From Enoplolaimus lenunculus (lineage: Eukaryota > Nematoda > Enoplea > Enoplida > Thoracostomopsidae): 64,000 bases of DNA. Within the stretch, counting starts at the first letter, position 1. Each line of letters opens with the position of its first letter. Both the position numbers and the translations under genes were made by a program. Below the pieces are notes generated by a model. That model was not told the origin of the DNA. It did no database searches and saw nothing but the letters and a program-made list of their open reading frames with translations. Shown here piece after piece: positions 1-13,104 of the stretch. Where the stretch lies: contig JASANG010001414.1 of the NCBI GenBank assembly GCA_030248215.1, positions 827,012-891,011 of the forward strand, written 5' to 3'.

Positions 1-3000
1 CGTGTAGATGACAATTTAGTTTTAGAAAAACACATTTTCTTGTAACTATCAGCAACAAAATCTACAATTCGTTACTCGACAACATGTCGGCCGATAGTGT
101 CTAAATCCTTAGCTTCAGCATAATCCTAAATCTAAGCAAGCATTATGATGGGTGATAACTTATTCAGTCGATGACATTTCGTATTATAAAGTTGAAGGTC
201 GACAGTGGCTGTAAAAGGATTTTAGAAGGTAGCTAAAATGATAAATTTGCCTCCGCGTGATTAATTCTGTTTCAGATATTTTGAAATTGAAAACACTACT
301 AACATCTTGGTAATTTTAGACCAAGTTCCATCGGGAGGGTTGTACTTCTTGCCACAGTTCGAAGAATTTTTTCACTTAAAAACTGAACATGATCCTAATG
401 TTTTAAAGATAGGAAAAATTTTCTGTCTCCATCTGTATTCTAGCAGCTCAGAATGTGTGAAATATAAATTGGCATCAAACATTGCCAAGCGACTAATGTG
501 TCATTCACAAAAATCTATTTCAAGAAAATCATGAAATAAAATGGCGATTTAATAACTTGAAATGAGACTTCATGTCTCTGCGTCCCGACCATTCCACCGA
601 CCATTCCACTCATTCTTAATTAATCATATAAACATTCGTAATCGTAACTTAAGTATACCTACGTAGGTTATTTATCACTCAAAGGTGAAGCTGGTTGACT
701 AACTTTTACCTTCTGCAATTTGGTTTTTTATACGTCATGACATACCATGGTTGTTTTTAGAGACATATTGCAAGTGTTTTGTTTCTAATGTATTTAACGC
801 AGTTAGCGTTGGTTGTGCAAGTATCTGATAAATTCTTTAACCTATTTAATTTAGGCACAATACAATTGCTATTCAGAATGAAGGCGCGGGATGTTAAAAT
901 CACTAAGCTAATTTTGTCCAGACTATTTTGTCCGGGTATTTTTGTAATACCCGGACACGAATCCGGATGATTTGTTGTGAAAATCCAGTATCTCATACGT
1001 TTGGTGGAGCTATGTTGGACAGAAATTTGTCACTTGGGCATAATTCTGACAAAAGTCAATGAAATTATAAAAGTAGGATGTGTAAGGATATCCTACGACC
1101 GAAAAACTTGACGTATTGTATAGAATTAATTTGGTTTATATGCTAATGATTGGATATATACCGCTTTTGCCAAATTGTGATTCAAAAAATGGAGGGGCAA
1201 AATTACTTTTTTGCAGAAAGTAGAGAGCCATTGCCCGTTTGACCCCGTCGACGAAATGATTGTTAATAATTGCTTAGACGTTTGAGAATACGGGCACATG
1301 CCTCTGGAATAGTGCTAATATATACGTATGTGCGTGGCAATAAGCGATACAATGCTAGGACTGGTTTATTATTATTTATTACGTATTATCTTTGTTGTTG
1401 TACGACGATGAATGTGAAGCAGACAAATATGCTTAAACTCAAGTGCTTTTCAAAAAGGTCCTTTTCACGAACGTTTGAACTGCCTTTTTGCCCCCTTTGT
1501 ACACAACTGGTGGAAGAAGGTATTACAATATTGCTACATTAATACCGTGAATAGCTTAGAAACAACTACGTATATACTGTCTGTTTGCCGACGAAATGCT
1601 TTTATAATATTGGTGCGCGTGCTGTTTTGAACTGCATCAGAGATACAGAGTTAACGAACGAATGTAGTTTATTCTTCTTATGATGTGGACAATATTGCAG
1701 TGTGTGTTTTGTGGAGCAAAGAGTAGTAAGTGGTTTTTAAATGGTTTTAAATCGAGTACCACGAGTTAAGCATTATAACAAGAGTTGTAGATGATGACGA
1801 TGATTCGAAAGACTTATATATATGTTATATACTGTTGAATTATGCTCGCTCCCACGACATCCATATCAATTGAGATTAAAAGTTCGGCCGTATTTGTCAA
1901 TCCGCATATACGTATTATTATTTTATGTAACGGTAGTTTTATTAAAACTTTTAAGTAGAACAAGGCAGGCAAACAACAAGCAGGCGCATTTCACTGCAAT
2001 GTATATATAAGTGGATTATTGAGTGGTTTAATCATCGTTACATCATTTACTCGTCTTGCTGGACTGAGATGTGTATCGAATTTTAGATCTGCCACCTTAG
2101 CGCTAGGGGTGGGACCGAGACGCTTTCCCGATATTATGAAAGGTTATTGTTCCGAGTGATTTAGTGAATTTCAGTCGTTGACACGGGATGGGAGTCTCAG
2201 TCTCGGGAAGTCTCGGCATTTGGCAACCAAATGTATCGCTGTATTGTTGAAGTAAACGGTGGCTGATGAACAAAAATTTCGCTGTGAACCTATGTTTTTC
2301 ATAGTTGTCGTAGTAATTGATATTCTGAAAAACATAAAACTATTTGTACTCAGGTCTGTATATATCTCAGTCGGTTTGTAACTGAGACAGCCGATCCTTG
2401 GCTATTGGTGGCGTTTTTAGGGCAGTTTGGTAAGATAGTGCTTGCACACTACTCCCATAAGCGTAAGGCAGGGCAGCACCAAGCCACGCCGTCACGTATA
2501 CGTATAATTAAAAGTGTAGTTGTTTGATGTGCTAACTTAGCAAGCTGAATCATATGAACGCAAGAGAAACAGATGAATTTTGAAATATCGAAATCCGAAA
2601 TCGTTGAAACATGGATCACGTTCCAGAACCGCAAGTGCTAAACGTTTTCGGAAAATGATTGTTGTGTTCCAGCACAGGTGTTATCGAACCTTGTTAGATT
2701 CGACTGTTTCAACCCCGAATCCGATGCAGAACCTTTAATCGGTGCCGGATACAGAAATTTCTCAAAGGTGAATGGCGCACGAGATATAAATAATAATGAA
2801 GAAACTCGCGAGCCAAGCGAATGAGAAACCAAATGTTATTTTAGTATTAAACTGTAATCCAAAATCTGGCCTGTGTGGTCTCCCTTAAATCCGCCAAAAT
2901 GACACTTACGTACTGGTACTATTAAATTTTTTTGGCAACCTTGACTTCTATCTAGTAAACTTGTTAAGTTACGTACATACCTATTTTTATATACGTATTA

Positions 3001-3826
3001 GTTTGAGAAATATGTATCGAGAAAGTTAGCTGAAGAATAACGTACAACGTAAGAATAATGAGTTTCTGAATAACTAATTGAGTGCGATGAATTGTTTAGG
3101 TTCACTTGGCGGATTCATCAAAGATTCCTGTTACATAATAGTTTAATAGTATATATAATGTAGAGATTATTGGCTGAAAAATGATCATACTTGTACAGGC
3201 GTTTGTATAGGCATTATATATTATGCAACATGTATATAGACCAATGTCATTAGTTATTGACACAGACACGGATGTAGCCGTAATTTCATTTCGGGAGGAA
3301 ATGACACCATATTAAACTTTTTTGCGATAAAGCAAAAAAATTTTCGACTAAAACCTCCATCATATTATTCTAAAGCCAATAAATGCTCGTTTTTAATTTG
3401 TCTACCAATTTCTGGGAGAGAATAGATATTCCTTGTCTCCCTCTCCTAGTATACGGCTCAGAATAAGTGCTTTCAGCTTTGTATGTATGAAAACAAACTG
3501 GTAAGAAGGTATTCGGCGAACTTAGAGGACATTTATAAGTTGTACGTACGTTAACATGACTACAGCTCCAGTAAATTTTTGGGTCTATTTATAAGGTCAG
3601 TACATAGATGTTGATAAACCAGTAGCAGAGATACAACACAATTTCGTCAATAAATTTATGCAACATTCAGATGCCAAACTGTATCATATCGATAAAATCA
3701 ACGTCTAACCACCACTGCTCAATAGTAGGGGTTAAACGGTTGTCTGGCTCCGGCAAAAAATAGACATCTTGCTGTGGTATTCTAAATTGTCGGATATTTA
3801 TTGTTGGAAAATGTTAATAATAAAAC
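1..3826. other. Non-coding, no gene seen
   Basis: AT-rich sequence with only short, unsupported open frames. It contains a GAGTCTC/GGGACCGAGAC-type fragment near 2100-2215 and the repeat at 2540-2745. Otherwise nothing recognised. Confidence 0.6.
2540..2745. repeat. CCGAATCCGAACC-type repeat, copy 1
   Basis: It shares the order ATATCGAA..CCG, CGTTC.GAACCGC.AGTGCTAAA, TTTTC.GAAAA.TGATT, CGAACCTTGTT.GATTCG and CGAATCCG with 25750-25945. The arms are made of GAATCCGA-type words. Element ends were not located. Confidence 0.6.
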
Positions 3827-4221
3827 TAGGGATGTGTCGATTAATCGGCACAGGCAATAATCGGCACTTTTCGTAAGTATTGGCATCGGCACTGCAAAAA
3901 AATTGCCGATTCTTTGCCGATACTTTTAGCACATAACAATCAGTTGGAATGCTATCAATTCATTTCGGGGCGTACAATAGTGTGTCTTCTCAGGAAAATT
4001 GTTATCTCTCTTGCGTTTGTGTTCGAAAAAATAATTGAAATTAACCGTTCTTATAAAATTATAATCGTTTATGATGGTTAGGGTTTAAGCCTTCATATAA
4101 TAACTTAATGTAGTATTCTATCTGCTTATTAAGCATAGTGTACTAAACTTGGAATCGGAATCGGCAAAATTTTAAAATAAGAATCGGCATCGGCAAAAAA
4201 TTTGGTATCGGCACATCCCTA
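3827..4221. mobile_element. MITE, GCCGATTAATCGGC family, complete
   Basis: The copy starts TAGGGATGTGTCGATTAATC and ends TTGGTATCGGCACATCCCTA. Arms are iterated ATCGGCA. The duplication is not clear at this copy. Length 395 bp. Confidence 0.8.
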
Positions 4222-4385
4222 TACGTATAAAACTCTTATGTTATATATAAGTACGTACTATTATTTTGACCAAAATAAAAATCACAATATTTGGCTGCGA
4301 ATTTTATTCGAAATGATAAATATAAGTTGTTACATCCAGAAGTCCAGATAATATTAACACACTTTGAGACAAAATTATAATATAT

Positions 4386-4664
4386 TAAGGCATGTGCCTG
4401 TACCAAAATTTCTGCCGATACCGATGCCAGTTCTTATTTTGAAAATTTACCTATGCCGATTCCATCTTTAGTACACCAAGCTTAAAGAACAAATAGGATA
4501 TATACTACATTATATCATTATGAGAAGACTTAAACTATAACCATCATAAGCGATTATAATTTTATAATAACGGTTCCATTTTTAAAAGTATCGGCATTTT
4601 TTTGCAGTGCCGATGCCGATGCACTGCCGATTATTACCGATGCCGATTAATCGACACATCCGTA
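4386..4664. mobile_element. MITE, GCCGATTAATCGGC family, inverted copy
   Basis: This is an inverted copy of the preceding element, 165 bp away, ending CCGATTAATCGACACATCC. The two could pair as a large hairpin in RNA. The left end (AAGGCATGTGCC) is diverged. Confidence 0.75.
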
Positions 4665-6155
4665 CATATTATAGCAAGTAGCGCAAAACTGTCGTGGTTA
4701 AGTTTAATTTGCTGTTGAAATTTTGCATTTGCGACTATTGTTCCGATAAGATTTTTCTGGGTTTCCTTCTTAACCAAACTGGAGTGAGATTACGTAGTTT
4801 CTAAAATCAAATTTAATGAAGACCATTTTAAGAATGTATTTTGTTGTTGTTCGCGCTGTTGTTTTCGCCGCAATTTGGTAAACAAATGACAAATTGTAAA
4901 AGCAGTTTTGATTGTAAAATAAATCGTAGAGAATTCGTGACAAATGCTCGTTTACTTAAAAATCAATTTTTATGCAATACATATCTAATGTTGAAAAGAT
5001 AACGTAAAACAACACTACATTGCCCATCGTGTGGCCTACCAGTTCTGCACCATTTGTTCACATACGTATAAATTAGTGATGGGTAGCAGGCAATGGTTTT
5101 TTGAGTCCACGAGTGAGTATGGACTCACAATTTCTCAACGGTACGCAAAAAACTCAGTTGGACGCATTGTGGACTCAGCACGCTAACATAAAATTTTCGA
5201 TGAAAAAGAATGAAGAAATTTATTTTTGAACGTACCGGATAACCACCGAACTGGCTACAGCTTTAGTTAAAATTTCTGGTGTGCATCTCTGTGTCCAAAT
5301 CGATTACAACGCACGCTGAGATGGGACCTATGAGGTATCCCTAGGCTTATGCTCAAATGGACTTTAAACTAAAATGTTCCTGGCTGTCAAACAATTAGGT
5401 TTACATCTTAAATGTTTTCCTCACTCGCTGTAAAACACGTTGTTTTGTCACTACCTGGGGTAGCCCCAAATGTATTTTGGGTTGGTCTTAAGTTAATTTT
5501 GACTAAAGTGTTACTTACGATATTTTGTCACTAAGCAGACGATATATATACGCTAAGGCAGGGTATAACCGAATCCATGATTTTGCCGAATCAGAACCAT
5601 TGTTACCACTTTGCGCTAAGGATAATGCAAATTGCACGGACGCATAGACTTTGGAACTGGACTCAAAAATATTCGCCTGGACTTTTTTTACCCAGATAAT
5701 TTTGAAAAAAATTCGCATAGGTAAAGAATGTCGAAAAAACAACAATAATCCATCAACAGTAATTATATAGTCTCATATTTGCTCATTAATCTTTCAGATT
5801 TTCAGTAATTGAAGCTTCTGCACTTATTTCCGATTCCTGTCAGAATTCCGACTTCGAACAATTTCCGAGTCTGTTTGCGTCTTATCACCAGTTGCTTTTT
5901 GCTGCAAACGTTCAATATTTAAAATTTAAACGCTCGGCTATTATTTATGTACTGATCTCGTGCTGTATCTTAAACAGTCAGTGTTTTGGATTGTTTGAAT
6001 TTTCACACTTTGAACTTCAGTATCTACTAGTAGTCAGCCAGCTTTGCACAATGCGTAAAAGTTAGCGAAAGAACAATTACGTTTCTGTTCCAAGAAAATA
6101 TTGTAAACAAAGTAATGCTGTAAAGTTGCCCGAAATACATATGTGGTGGCATTCC

Positions 6156-6333
6156 AGCTTTAATATATAGATTGTATACGTATATGTAGTATATATTTTT
6201 GACCTTTCAAAATTTTAGTAATTGCTGAAGTTTACCCTCTAGGTAGCTTTAATATATAGATTGTATACGTATATGTAGTATATATTTTTAACCTTTCAAA
6301 ATTTTAGTAATAGCCGAAGCTTACCCTCTATGT
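6156..6333. repeat. 89-bp tandem duplication
   Basis: Units 6156-6244 and 6245-6333 start AGCTTTAATATATAGATTGT and differ at several positions, so this is older than the other two duplications. Confidence 0.92.
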
Positions 6334-6657
6334 ACTGAAATAGGTTTATAGATTATATCAGTCGCAGTAAATCTAAATATTTTTCGACGCAGCTCGGCGT
6401 ATGAATTCCAAAATATCAAAGTAGTAATTCATTAAAATACGGGTCCAGGTCCTGAGCCGCAAGTACTAAAATCACGGTGCAAGATGAATTTGAATTATAC
6501 CTAAATCGGAACAGGGAAAATTTACAACGAAATCGTAACTACAAAGTTTCAGAGCGCTTTTACAAACAACGTCTTATGTTATGTAATTAGTAAATCAGTA
6601 GTATGACGCGCCATACGTAAATATCGGTTTTTTAGAATGCATGACATTTATGTATCT

Positions 6658-6910
6658 GTCGTAGGCTAATCTGCTATTCAGGCCAATTACCTATTGGCTA
6701 GGTCAATCTGCTTGAGTAATAGCAGTTTCGCCTAGGCTACACTACTATTAAACTTATAGACCAATCAAATTTGGTTATACATTTGGACAGACACAATACC
6801 CTTATCCAATCAGCGTTAGTTTTACATCACTGTTGTTTCACGACATCTTACAATCGTTATTTGGTCTAGGCCAGTAGGTAATTGGCCTGAATAGCAGATT
6901 GGCCTACGAC
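6658..6910. mobile_element. MITE with about 50-bp terminal inverted repeats
   Basis: It starts GTCGTAGGCTAATCTGCTAT and ends with its inverse ATAGCAGATTGGCCTACGAC. The near-identical arms extend about 50 bases each, to TTGGCTAGGTCAA and its inverse. Length 253 bp, non-coding. Superfamily not recognised. Confidence 0.85.
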
Positions 6911-7796
6911 ATATCTATGTCAGAATTGATTGTGATTGGAATCGGAATTTCGGCTGCACCCTGGCTAAAATGTAATCGAAAATGGTTCAGTCTGCTTAAT
7001 TTAGTTTAAAAAGACAAACGGATGTTGCCGAACCTTGCTTAAATTCGGATTTTTCCAAACGTAATACGAAAATCCGATTTTGAAACTTTACTTTTTGCCA
7101 AATTTAACACCGGAGCTGGACGTTTGTTTCCACCTCCATTGGTTTAAATTAATGTCCTATGCCTAAGACCTGTTGGACAATTCCGAATAGCTTAGTTACG
7201 TATTGGGGTATAGCGTCTGGTATATACGTAAAATAAAGTAGCTTTTTCCTTTTTGTTGAAATAACGGCAGTTACTTTATTGTGTTATAAATTATAATGTA
7301 TCGTTGTTTGGGTTACCCTGAGCAATGTTGATTCCTGACTGTGATGCCACTAGCATCTGGGAAGCAAACAGTTAAAATTTGCAGCCACAGGAAATCGGGG
7401 CCATTGAAGACCGTCGTCAGAGGTGCGGTCAATAACCGGTAAGACTATGGATATCCTGACCGCTTGTTCTGGGTGCCCGCATCGGAAGACTTTTAGACAA
7501 ACAATTTGTGGAATGATGGTGTTCAGTACAAAAGATCGTCCGCACAAGGCTGGAGCGATTTTTTCAGAAGTCAACGAGAGTGTTGGTGTTGGGTAAAAAC
7601 GTAGCAATAAATATGTTGCGCTTTGGTAATGGTAATTGAGTCTTTTCCGGTATTCCCAAAGACGATCGGCAAAAATAAGCTGATTTTACATTACTTTCAC
7701 ATATTTGGCTTTCTGTTGACCTCCGAAATAAGTGTTTCGGCTATGCTGACTGTTATCTCGTCAAATCAGTTTATTTGAATATATATAGCTGGTCAA

Positions 7797-7960
7797 CAGG
7801 GTGCAACCGGAATTCCGGTTCCGGTAGGGAAATCAGATATTTTTCACTATCAGATGTTCCGGTAAAAAATCCTGTGTTTTTCACCTATGATTTTCCGGTA
7901 TTTTCGGTATTGAAAATTTTTCTTATTCGAAAATTTAAGAAAAATTGGCATACTGACATA
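7797..7960. mobile_element. hAT-like MITE, CCGGAATTCCGG family, left end
   Basis: The copy begins CAGGGTGCAACCGGAATTCC, then repeated CCGGT/CCGGTA motifs to about 7905. No matching right end (GGTTGCACCCTG) is found nearby, so it is truncated. Confidence 0.65.
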
Positions 7961-9533
7961 TTTTTATGAAATTATTTTAACTGTCGGTCTTAGTACTTGC
8001 AAATTGAAATTTCCTAGATGGAGAATTTTGCCCGAAATGACCAGAGGTTGTTGCGCAAAGCTCATGTATGAAATTTTTCAGAACCAGACTTTTTCTTTCA
8101 AACGCCGATTTGAGAGTGATAAAAAAGACGCTGATAAACTCTGGTTATTTATTTTTGCGTGAGACAGTTTGAATTTTATTGCTGCCTGGCGCAGAACTTA
8201 CAGAAAAACTTATGCGTTTGAAACTAAGGAATGTCGTAATTTGGTTTTTGTACGTGGAAAATCTAAATGTAATGCTTCAAATTGTTGCTCAGTGCGTTAT
8301 GGTTAAAACCTCCCACATGTTTTAGAGCAAGCATTCAATGTGTGTTAACCGCCCGACAGATAAAATAACCATCTTCGTATTACATTCCGTGATTAATCTC
8401 AAAGTCGTTATCTATGTATTGTGCTGATTGCGTTTATTTTTCAAATAAGGGTAATTTTTGAAACGAGATACCGAGGAGCGGAAAGATTCGTTATTGTAGG
8501 ACTGGAAAAATTGTTTTTGTCAAATGACCGTGTATGCCGCCCAAGCGATTAGTGTAGATACAAAGCTGCCGCCATCAGTAGCGGCCAATCAAAGCAGCGG
8601 AATGATAATATAGTGTGCCATGTATAGCGTGCCGTATTAAATAGATATGTTTTTAAATGTTTTTGTAGTGCCGCTCCGCCTTGATTATGTCTTCAAATCA
8701 ATATATATACCTACCTACTTATACTTGGTCAAATTTAGATTCACTTTGATGTTGAGTTTGAGCTGGTCTTTGTAATTGTAGATCGTCTATTTTGAATTGC
8801 TGTAATTTTGCCTTCTGCTGAACGTATTGTTTTGTTGTGTTTACTTATTAATCGTGTGAATTTGATCCAGATTGGGTTTACATTAATTTAAAATTTGTTA
8901 ATAGTTATCGTTGCAAAACATTACAAAAATGTAACATAAATACGTATTTTTGATATGCCGGTTCGAACGATCCTTGAAATCTTTTCGGCTATTTTGATCC
9001 TTTATCTGGCGTTGCTAAGAATTGTTCAATTTTGAAATTCTTTACATATTTAATCTTTTCCAAATTTTTAAAATGGGTGTATTTCTGTTGGGAACGAAAA
9101 AAGATTGCGTAAAAAATCACCAATTCAATCTGTTTGACCAAGTTTTCGGAACTGATTGTTTCTAATGGTGTCAAATTTGGTGCTGCTAACTGTTTGCTAT
9201 GTGAAGAAAGCGGGATATGCCGAAAAGCCACGCTTAGTCTTATATGGCGCGACCCTAAGTAAAACCTTTAATGGAATCTACACCTCGTCTCGATAACTTG
9301 TCGCCCGACAGTGTTATAAGCGTAAGCCTAATTGCAATCATTTTCCTACGCCCAATTCTAAGCATAAACGTGACGTCGAGATTTCGGATTACGATTTCGG
9401 ATTACGCATTGTCGATCGACGAGTTGTCGGATGACGAATAGTCGCGATATTTCTTTGGTGATTTGACTTTTACAATAAGAATTATATTATATACGTTAGT
9501 AGGTAATATAGGTAATAGATATTGAACATTTAG

Positions 9534-10235
9534 CATTTTGTATTGGAATGTGTAACACTCATTGTCATGATACAACACGACCAGTCGACATCAAACGCAG
9601 TTGGTCAAGCGCTAGTAATTATTGTACCCGAGAATACAACAATATTAACAGCATCAATACCGGTGTCTCATGCAAGAATGTGCCGTATAGCGTCAAATTC
9701 GTTGGCTAACGCTAGTTACCGCACCAATGGAGATGATGGAGCAAGTAGTAGTGGTGGTGGCGGCGGTTGTCTAACTGTGTCAACTGGATTAACAGCTCTT
9801 GGTGGCAATGATGTTGTGGGTTGTGGTCATTTGTTTAGTGTAGATTGCGGGGATGAGGAGTCTTGTGGTGGTGACGCTTCTGCAGTAGATCCAGCGGGTT
9901 GTTTGAGACTGAACCGTGTGGGCACGTGTAATATTAACAGCGGTAGGGAGCGACTGACTGTTACTGCGAGCGGGACTGGAAGGTTGCGGTGTGGTCGCGA
10001 ACTTACGTTGGACAGAACTGGGAGTGCAGCAGATACAACTGGAGCAGAGGAAAGACTGTTGATGGTTGATACTTGGGCTTCTCGGGAAGAAAGCCAGGAC
10101 GCAGTACCGGTGGTCCATGGTTCGGAAACCAACGCGGATTTTGTGGAGCGGTCCATAGATGATGGATCGGGAAGGAGCGATAACAGCGGAGATAGCCCTT
10201 CGGTGCAACAGTTGGACGACGAGTTTGTGGATGAG
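9534..10235 (+). CDS. Candidate N-terminal coding exon, perhaps of the TCF gene
   Basis: This open stretch is much GC-richer than its surroundings and free of repeats. From the ATG at 9567 it codes 223 residues up to a GAG|GTGAGG donor after 10235, in phase 0. An AG at 9532-9533 opens the same frame, so it could also be an internal exon starting at 9534. The product is low-complexity, with Ser/Gly runs near residues 60-70, and becomes acidic at its end (LDDEFVDE). TCF proteins carry an acidic beta-catenin-binding motif (DEx-I-x-F-x-DE) near the N-terminus. The acidic end is suggestive, but the motif is not intact in this exon. Phase 0 at the donor fits the phase 0 acceptor at 44489. The opposite strand is also open in several frames, as expected for GC-rich DNA. 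That this is coding is likely; that it belongs to the TCF gene is inference. Confidence 0.5.
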
Positions 10236-12059
10236 GTGAGGTTGGTTTCACAGCTTTTCGTTTCTATCTTGTATGGATTAGGTAGTACTTGGGATGGTGG
10301 ATATTTTGGTTTGATTGATATGCATTAGTGTGTACATTGGCTATATGGTATGTTGTGAGTGTCTTGTGTTCTCTGTGTGTATGCGATTTTTTAAGTTAAT
10401 TCTTAGCTAAAGCTTAATTGCTGTATATATTTATTGGAAGAACAGGATGAAGTAGTCCTTTCCGATGAACAAAATAGGATTTGGAGTTACAAGATGTGTT
10501 AATATGGAAAATATGAGAAAATAGCAAGCTGGTTGGAGACAACGGGATGTCTGCTTCCGGCTTCGGCAGTAAATCGTACTTTAGCTATGTTGAATTTATA
10601 TTTAGCCCACGTTTTAGCAATTTTGGTATCGAATATGTTCTTTGTATGACTGAAAGTTACACTCTTCAGTGAATTTGTTTTTTTGACTGCGGGGTGATAT
10701 TGGAAAGTTTTAACATCCTATATTTTTCAAAAAGGGCGGGCACTTAAAACAAATTTTAATCAAAAATTCAATACCATTTCTATTACTCAATTTTGCTTTA
10801 CATTCGGTTCCGGTTTTCGCTATTTTTTCTTGCCCTCCGAGTTTGGTATTTAATTTTCTACCTCCGGCCGCTTGGAAACATTTTAGAATTGAGGTGCTCG
10901 AGTTGTTACTTATACTATAATGTATTGGAAATTTCTCAAACTGCTTTTGCGCGCTTACTCTAAGCCATGACTTGTCACCTTATTAACTGTGGTAGTGGTT
11001 GACACATGGGTTTATTCATGGCTGTGCTAGCGAAGCTAGGTAAGCTACAGTAATCCTGTTATTATTAGCTTAAGGGACTGGGTTTTTCCGTATAACCATG
11101 ACGCGAAGGCTAGTTGGTTAAATAATGGAGCAGTACTTGCGGACCAGTGATATTTGTTTAATACTTGATGCCTGTTTGAGGCAGCAATAAGTACCTTGTT
11201 GGCTGGAAAATAGTTGTGTAAAATTATTTCCTCTTGAGTCAGAATGATTCTAATGACATTGAATTCTTCAGATCGATATGGAAGTTGAGACCACATTTTA
11301 TCACGTCGAAGTGGAATGGTAATTTTAAGATATCTATACGTCGTATACCTCTATACTTATCATTGGTTATGGTTAATTTAATTTGTAATTACTTGTCAAA
11401 TTGGAACGAGTATATGTTAAATTTACACACATCATGATAATATATACATATACGTATAATATATATGTTTTACGTATGATATATATGTTTATACGTATAC
11501 GTACGTATATACTAAATGACAATTTACGTTGAAAAACGTTTCAGTGAATTCAACTTTAGTTAATCAACAAAAGAATTTGAGCAATTACGTAACAACGTAA
11601 TTACTTAATTAATGCAATTGGAATCTATTAGAATCATATGAATAATTTGCTACCAGTGAGTACATTTAAGGGCAAATATATAGGTGTATTTTAGAGTTGC
11701 GCCGGGACCAAGATTTTTTACCGGAGCCGTAGCGTAAGGCCCCGGACATGGTACCGATTGACGCCAATGGATATTGGTATACGAAAGTGTCTGTTTTGCC
11801 AAAATAGCCGTTCGCTGCTGGACAAACATATTTATGTTGTGAAACAAAGCGCTTAGTCGACTCAAATCGTTTTAAATATACTGTGTAGAACCTAAATAAA
11901 TATATACGTACGTGTAACATGTTGTTTAAAGTTTTTGCGTCAAAGCTGATCGTTTCATCTCCGAATTTAAAATTTAGCCTGGTTGGGACCCGATGATTTA
12001 TCATGTTACCTGTTGCTATTTGTACCATTCGTGTAACATATACGTATATATAGAAGTAA
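10236..12059. other. Non-coding
   Basis: Nothing coding is recognised. A dense patch of TACGTA/TATATA words lies at 11434-11512. CCGGAGCC and CCGG words at 11700-11745 may be a MITE remnant. Confidence 0.5.
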
Positions 12060-12475
12060 ATATTGCCAAGGTCAAAAACGTATTTCGCAGCTTTTCAATT
12101 TTAAGGATAAGACCCCCCGCTATTGCGCTCCAATATAGTTTATCACTTCGTTTGTCCTGACTGTCTGTCAGGCTATATCGGCTCTTCAAGCCGCCAACTC
12201 TACAAGCGCATATGCGAACATAAAAAGGTCTCCGACCGCACTCTGCAGCCCACCGCGTCCACTAATAAACTGAATTCAGCCTTTTGTGAACACTGTTCGA
12301 ATTTCAGCCATACCTGCCCCACCGACAGTTTTTCGATAATTTATACATTGCCCAAATCGAGTCATTATTCATCTGGTCTCGCGTTGCAAATCCTTGAATC
12401 CGCTTTCATCCGCAAAACAGAACCTAAACTCAATATACAAAGTAACGTATTTAGATTTAAAATTTTCACATAATA
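12060..12475 (+). mobile_element. Penelope-like element fragment, GIY-YIG endonuclease domain
   Basis: The frame from 12123 reads NIVYHFVCPDCLSGYIGSSS, followed by RQLYKRICEHKK, then LQILESAFIRKTEPKLN before the stop at 12471-12473. This is the GIY-YIG nuclease at the C-terminus of Penelope-like retroelements: VY..C..C...YIG, R...R..EH, E...I....P.LN. Upstream residues FKDK-TPR, just before the domain in typical Penelope proteins, lie in another frame across a poly-C run, so the copy has at least one frameshift. No reverse transcriptase is seen upstream; the piece is 5'-truncated, as most such copies are. Penelope elements are not LTR elements and carry no capsid. Confidence 0.85.
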
Positions 12476-13104
12476 TGTTGCAACTGGCTAAAATATGGCA
12501 ATATTTACTTTTATATTTATTATTTTCACCTTGTCTCCAATATATTTTTGGAATTTTTACTGTTACCGGAACCGGATATGGTTAATGAATTTTTATTGGA
12601 ACAGGAACCGGATAACGGATATTTTATGTGTTAAAATAATTCATTTTTTTCGCTGCATTTACTTTTAGCGTGCTCAAAGTTATCGTTGGTTATAAAGTTC
12701 GTAAGAGTTCGGTCTATAGCATTAAGTATATAACATGTTTGTTCTTTGTTGTGAGTAAAGCAGTTGAGTATAGTGCTAAACTGTGTAGTTTCGTTAGTAA
12801 AGTATTCCATTTCGTACCGTTACAAATATTTGAATGCATTTTATGTACTGTGAACATTAGTTGTTGAGTTGAAATATGAGCCGCAAGGTCGAGCACATCA
12901 AAGTGGTGTTAATTGTATTGTACATATGAATTTACTATATATATAAAACTGGGTGGGTGAGCTTTGGAATTGTGCTTAAAAGTTAAGTTAGTATTATTAA
13001 TCGTTGAGTAAATGTCATGTATCTATTATGCATTGGACAATTTGTACGTATATATCTTTGAACGTCGATTTCAAGAGGGACAGTGCTTATTAACATTATA
13101 TATT

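Larger units (their letters stand above)
4665..9533. other. Non-coding with MITE fragments
   Basis: Outside the elements listed at 6156-6333, 6658-6910 and 7797-7960 there are GAGTCCA-iterated words at 5085-5185 and 5650-5690, and a CAGGGTATAACCGAATCC start at about 5558; both look like further MITE ends. A minus-strand frame at 7350-7607 has no recognisable domain. Confidence 0.5.

Noticed and set aside
7350-7607. 85-codon minus-strand frame
   Set aside because: No recognisable domain, no clear splice sites in phase, and no neighbouring coding signal.
8940-8985. GGTTCGAA-type tRNA B-box lookalike near 8957
   Set aside because: No A-box or cloverleaf fits around it.
9789-10208. 139-, 109- and 82-codon minus-strand frames opposite the candidate exon
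   Set aside because: GC-rich DNA leaves all frames open; the plus frame is longer and ends at a good donor.
12670-12896. Overlapping 60-65-codon frames near the Penelope fragment
   Set aside because: They do not match reverse transcriptase or any Penelope domain.
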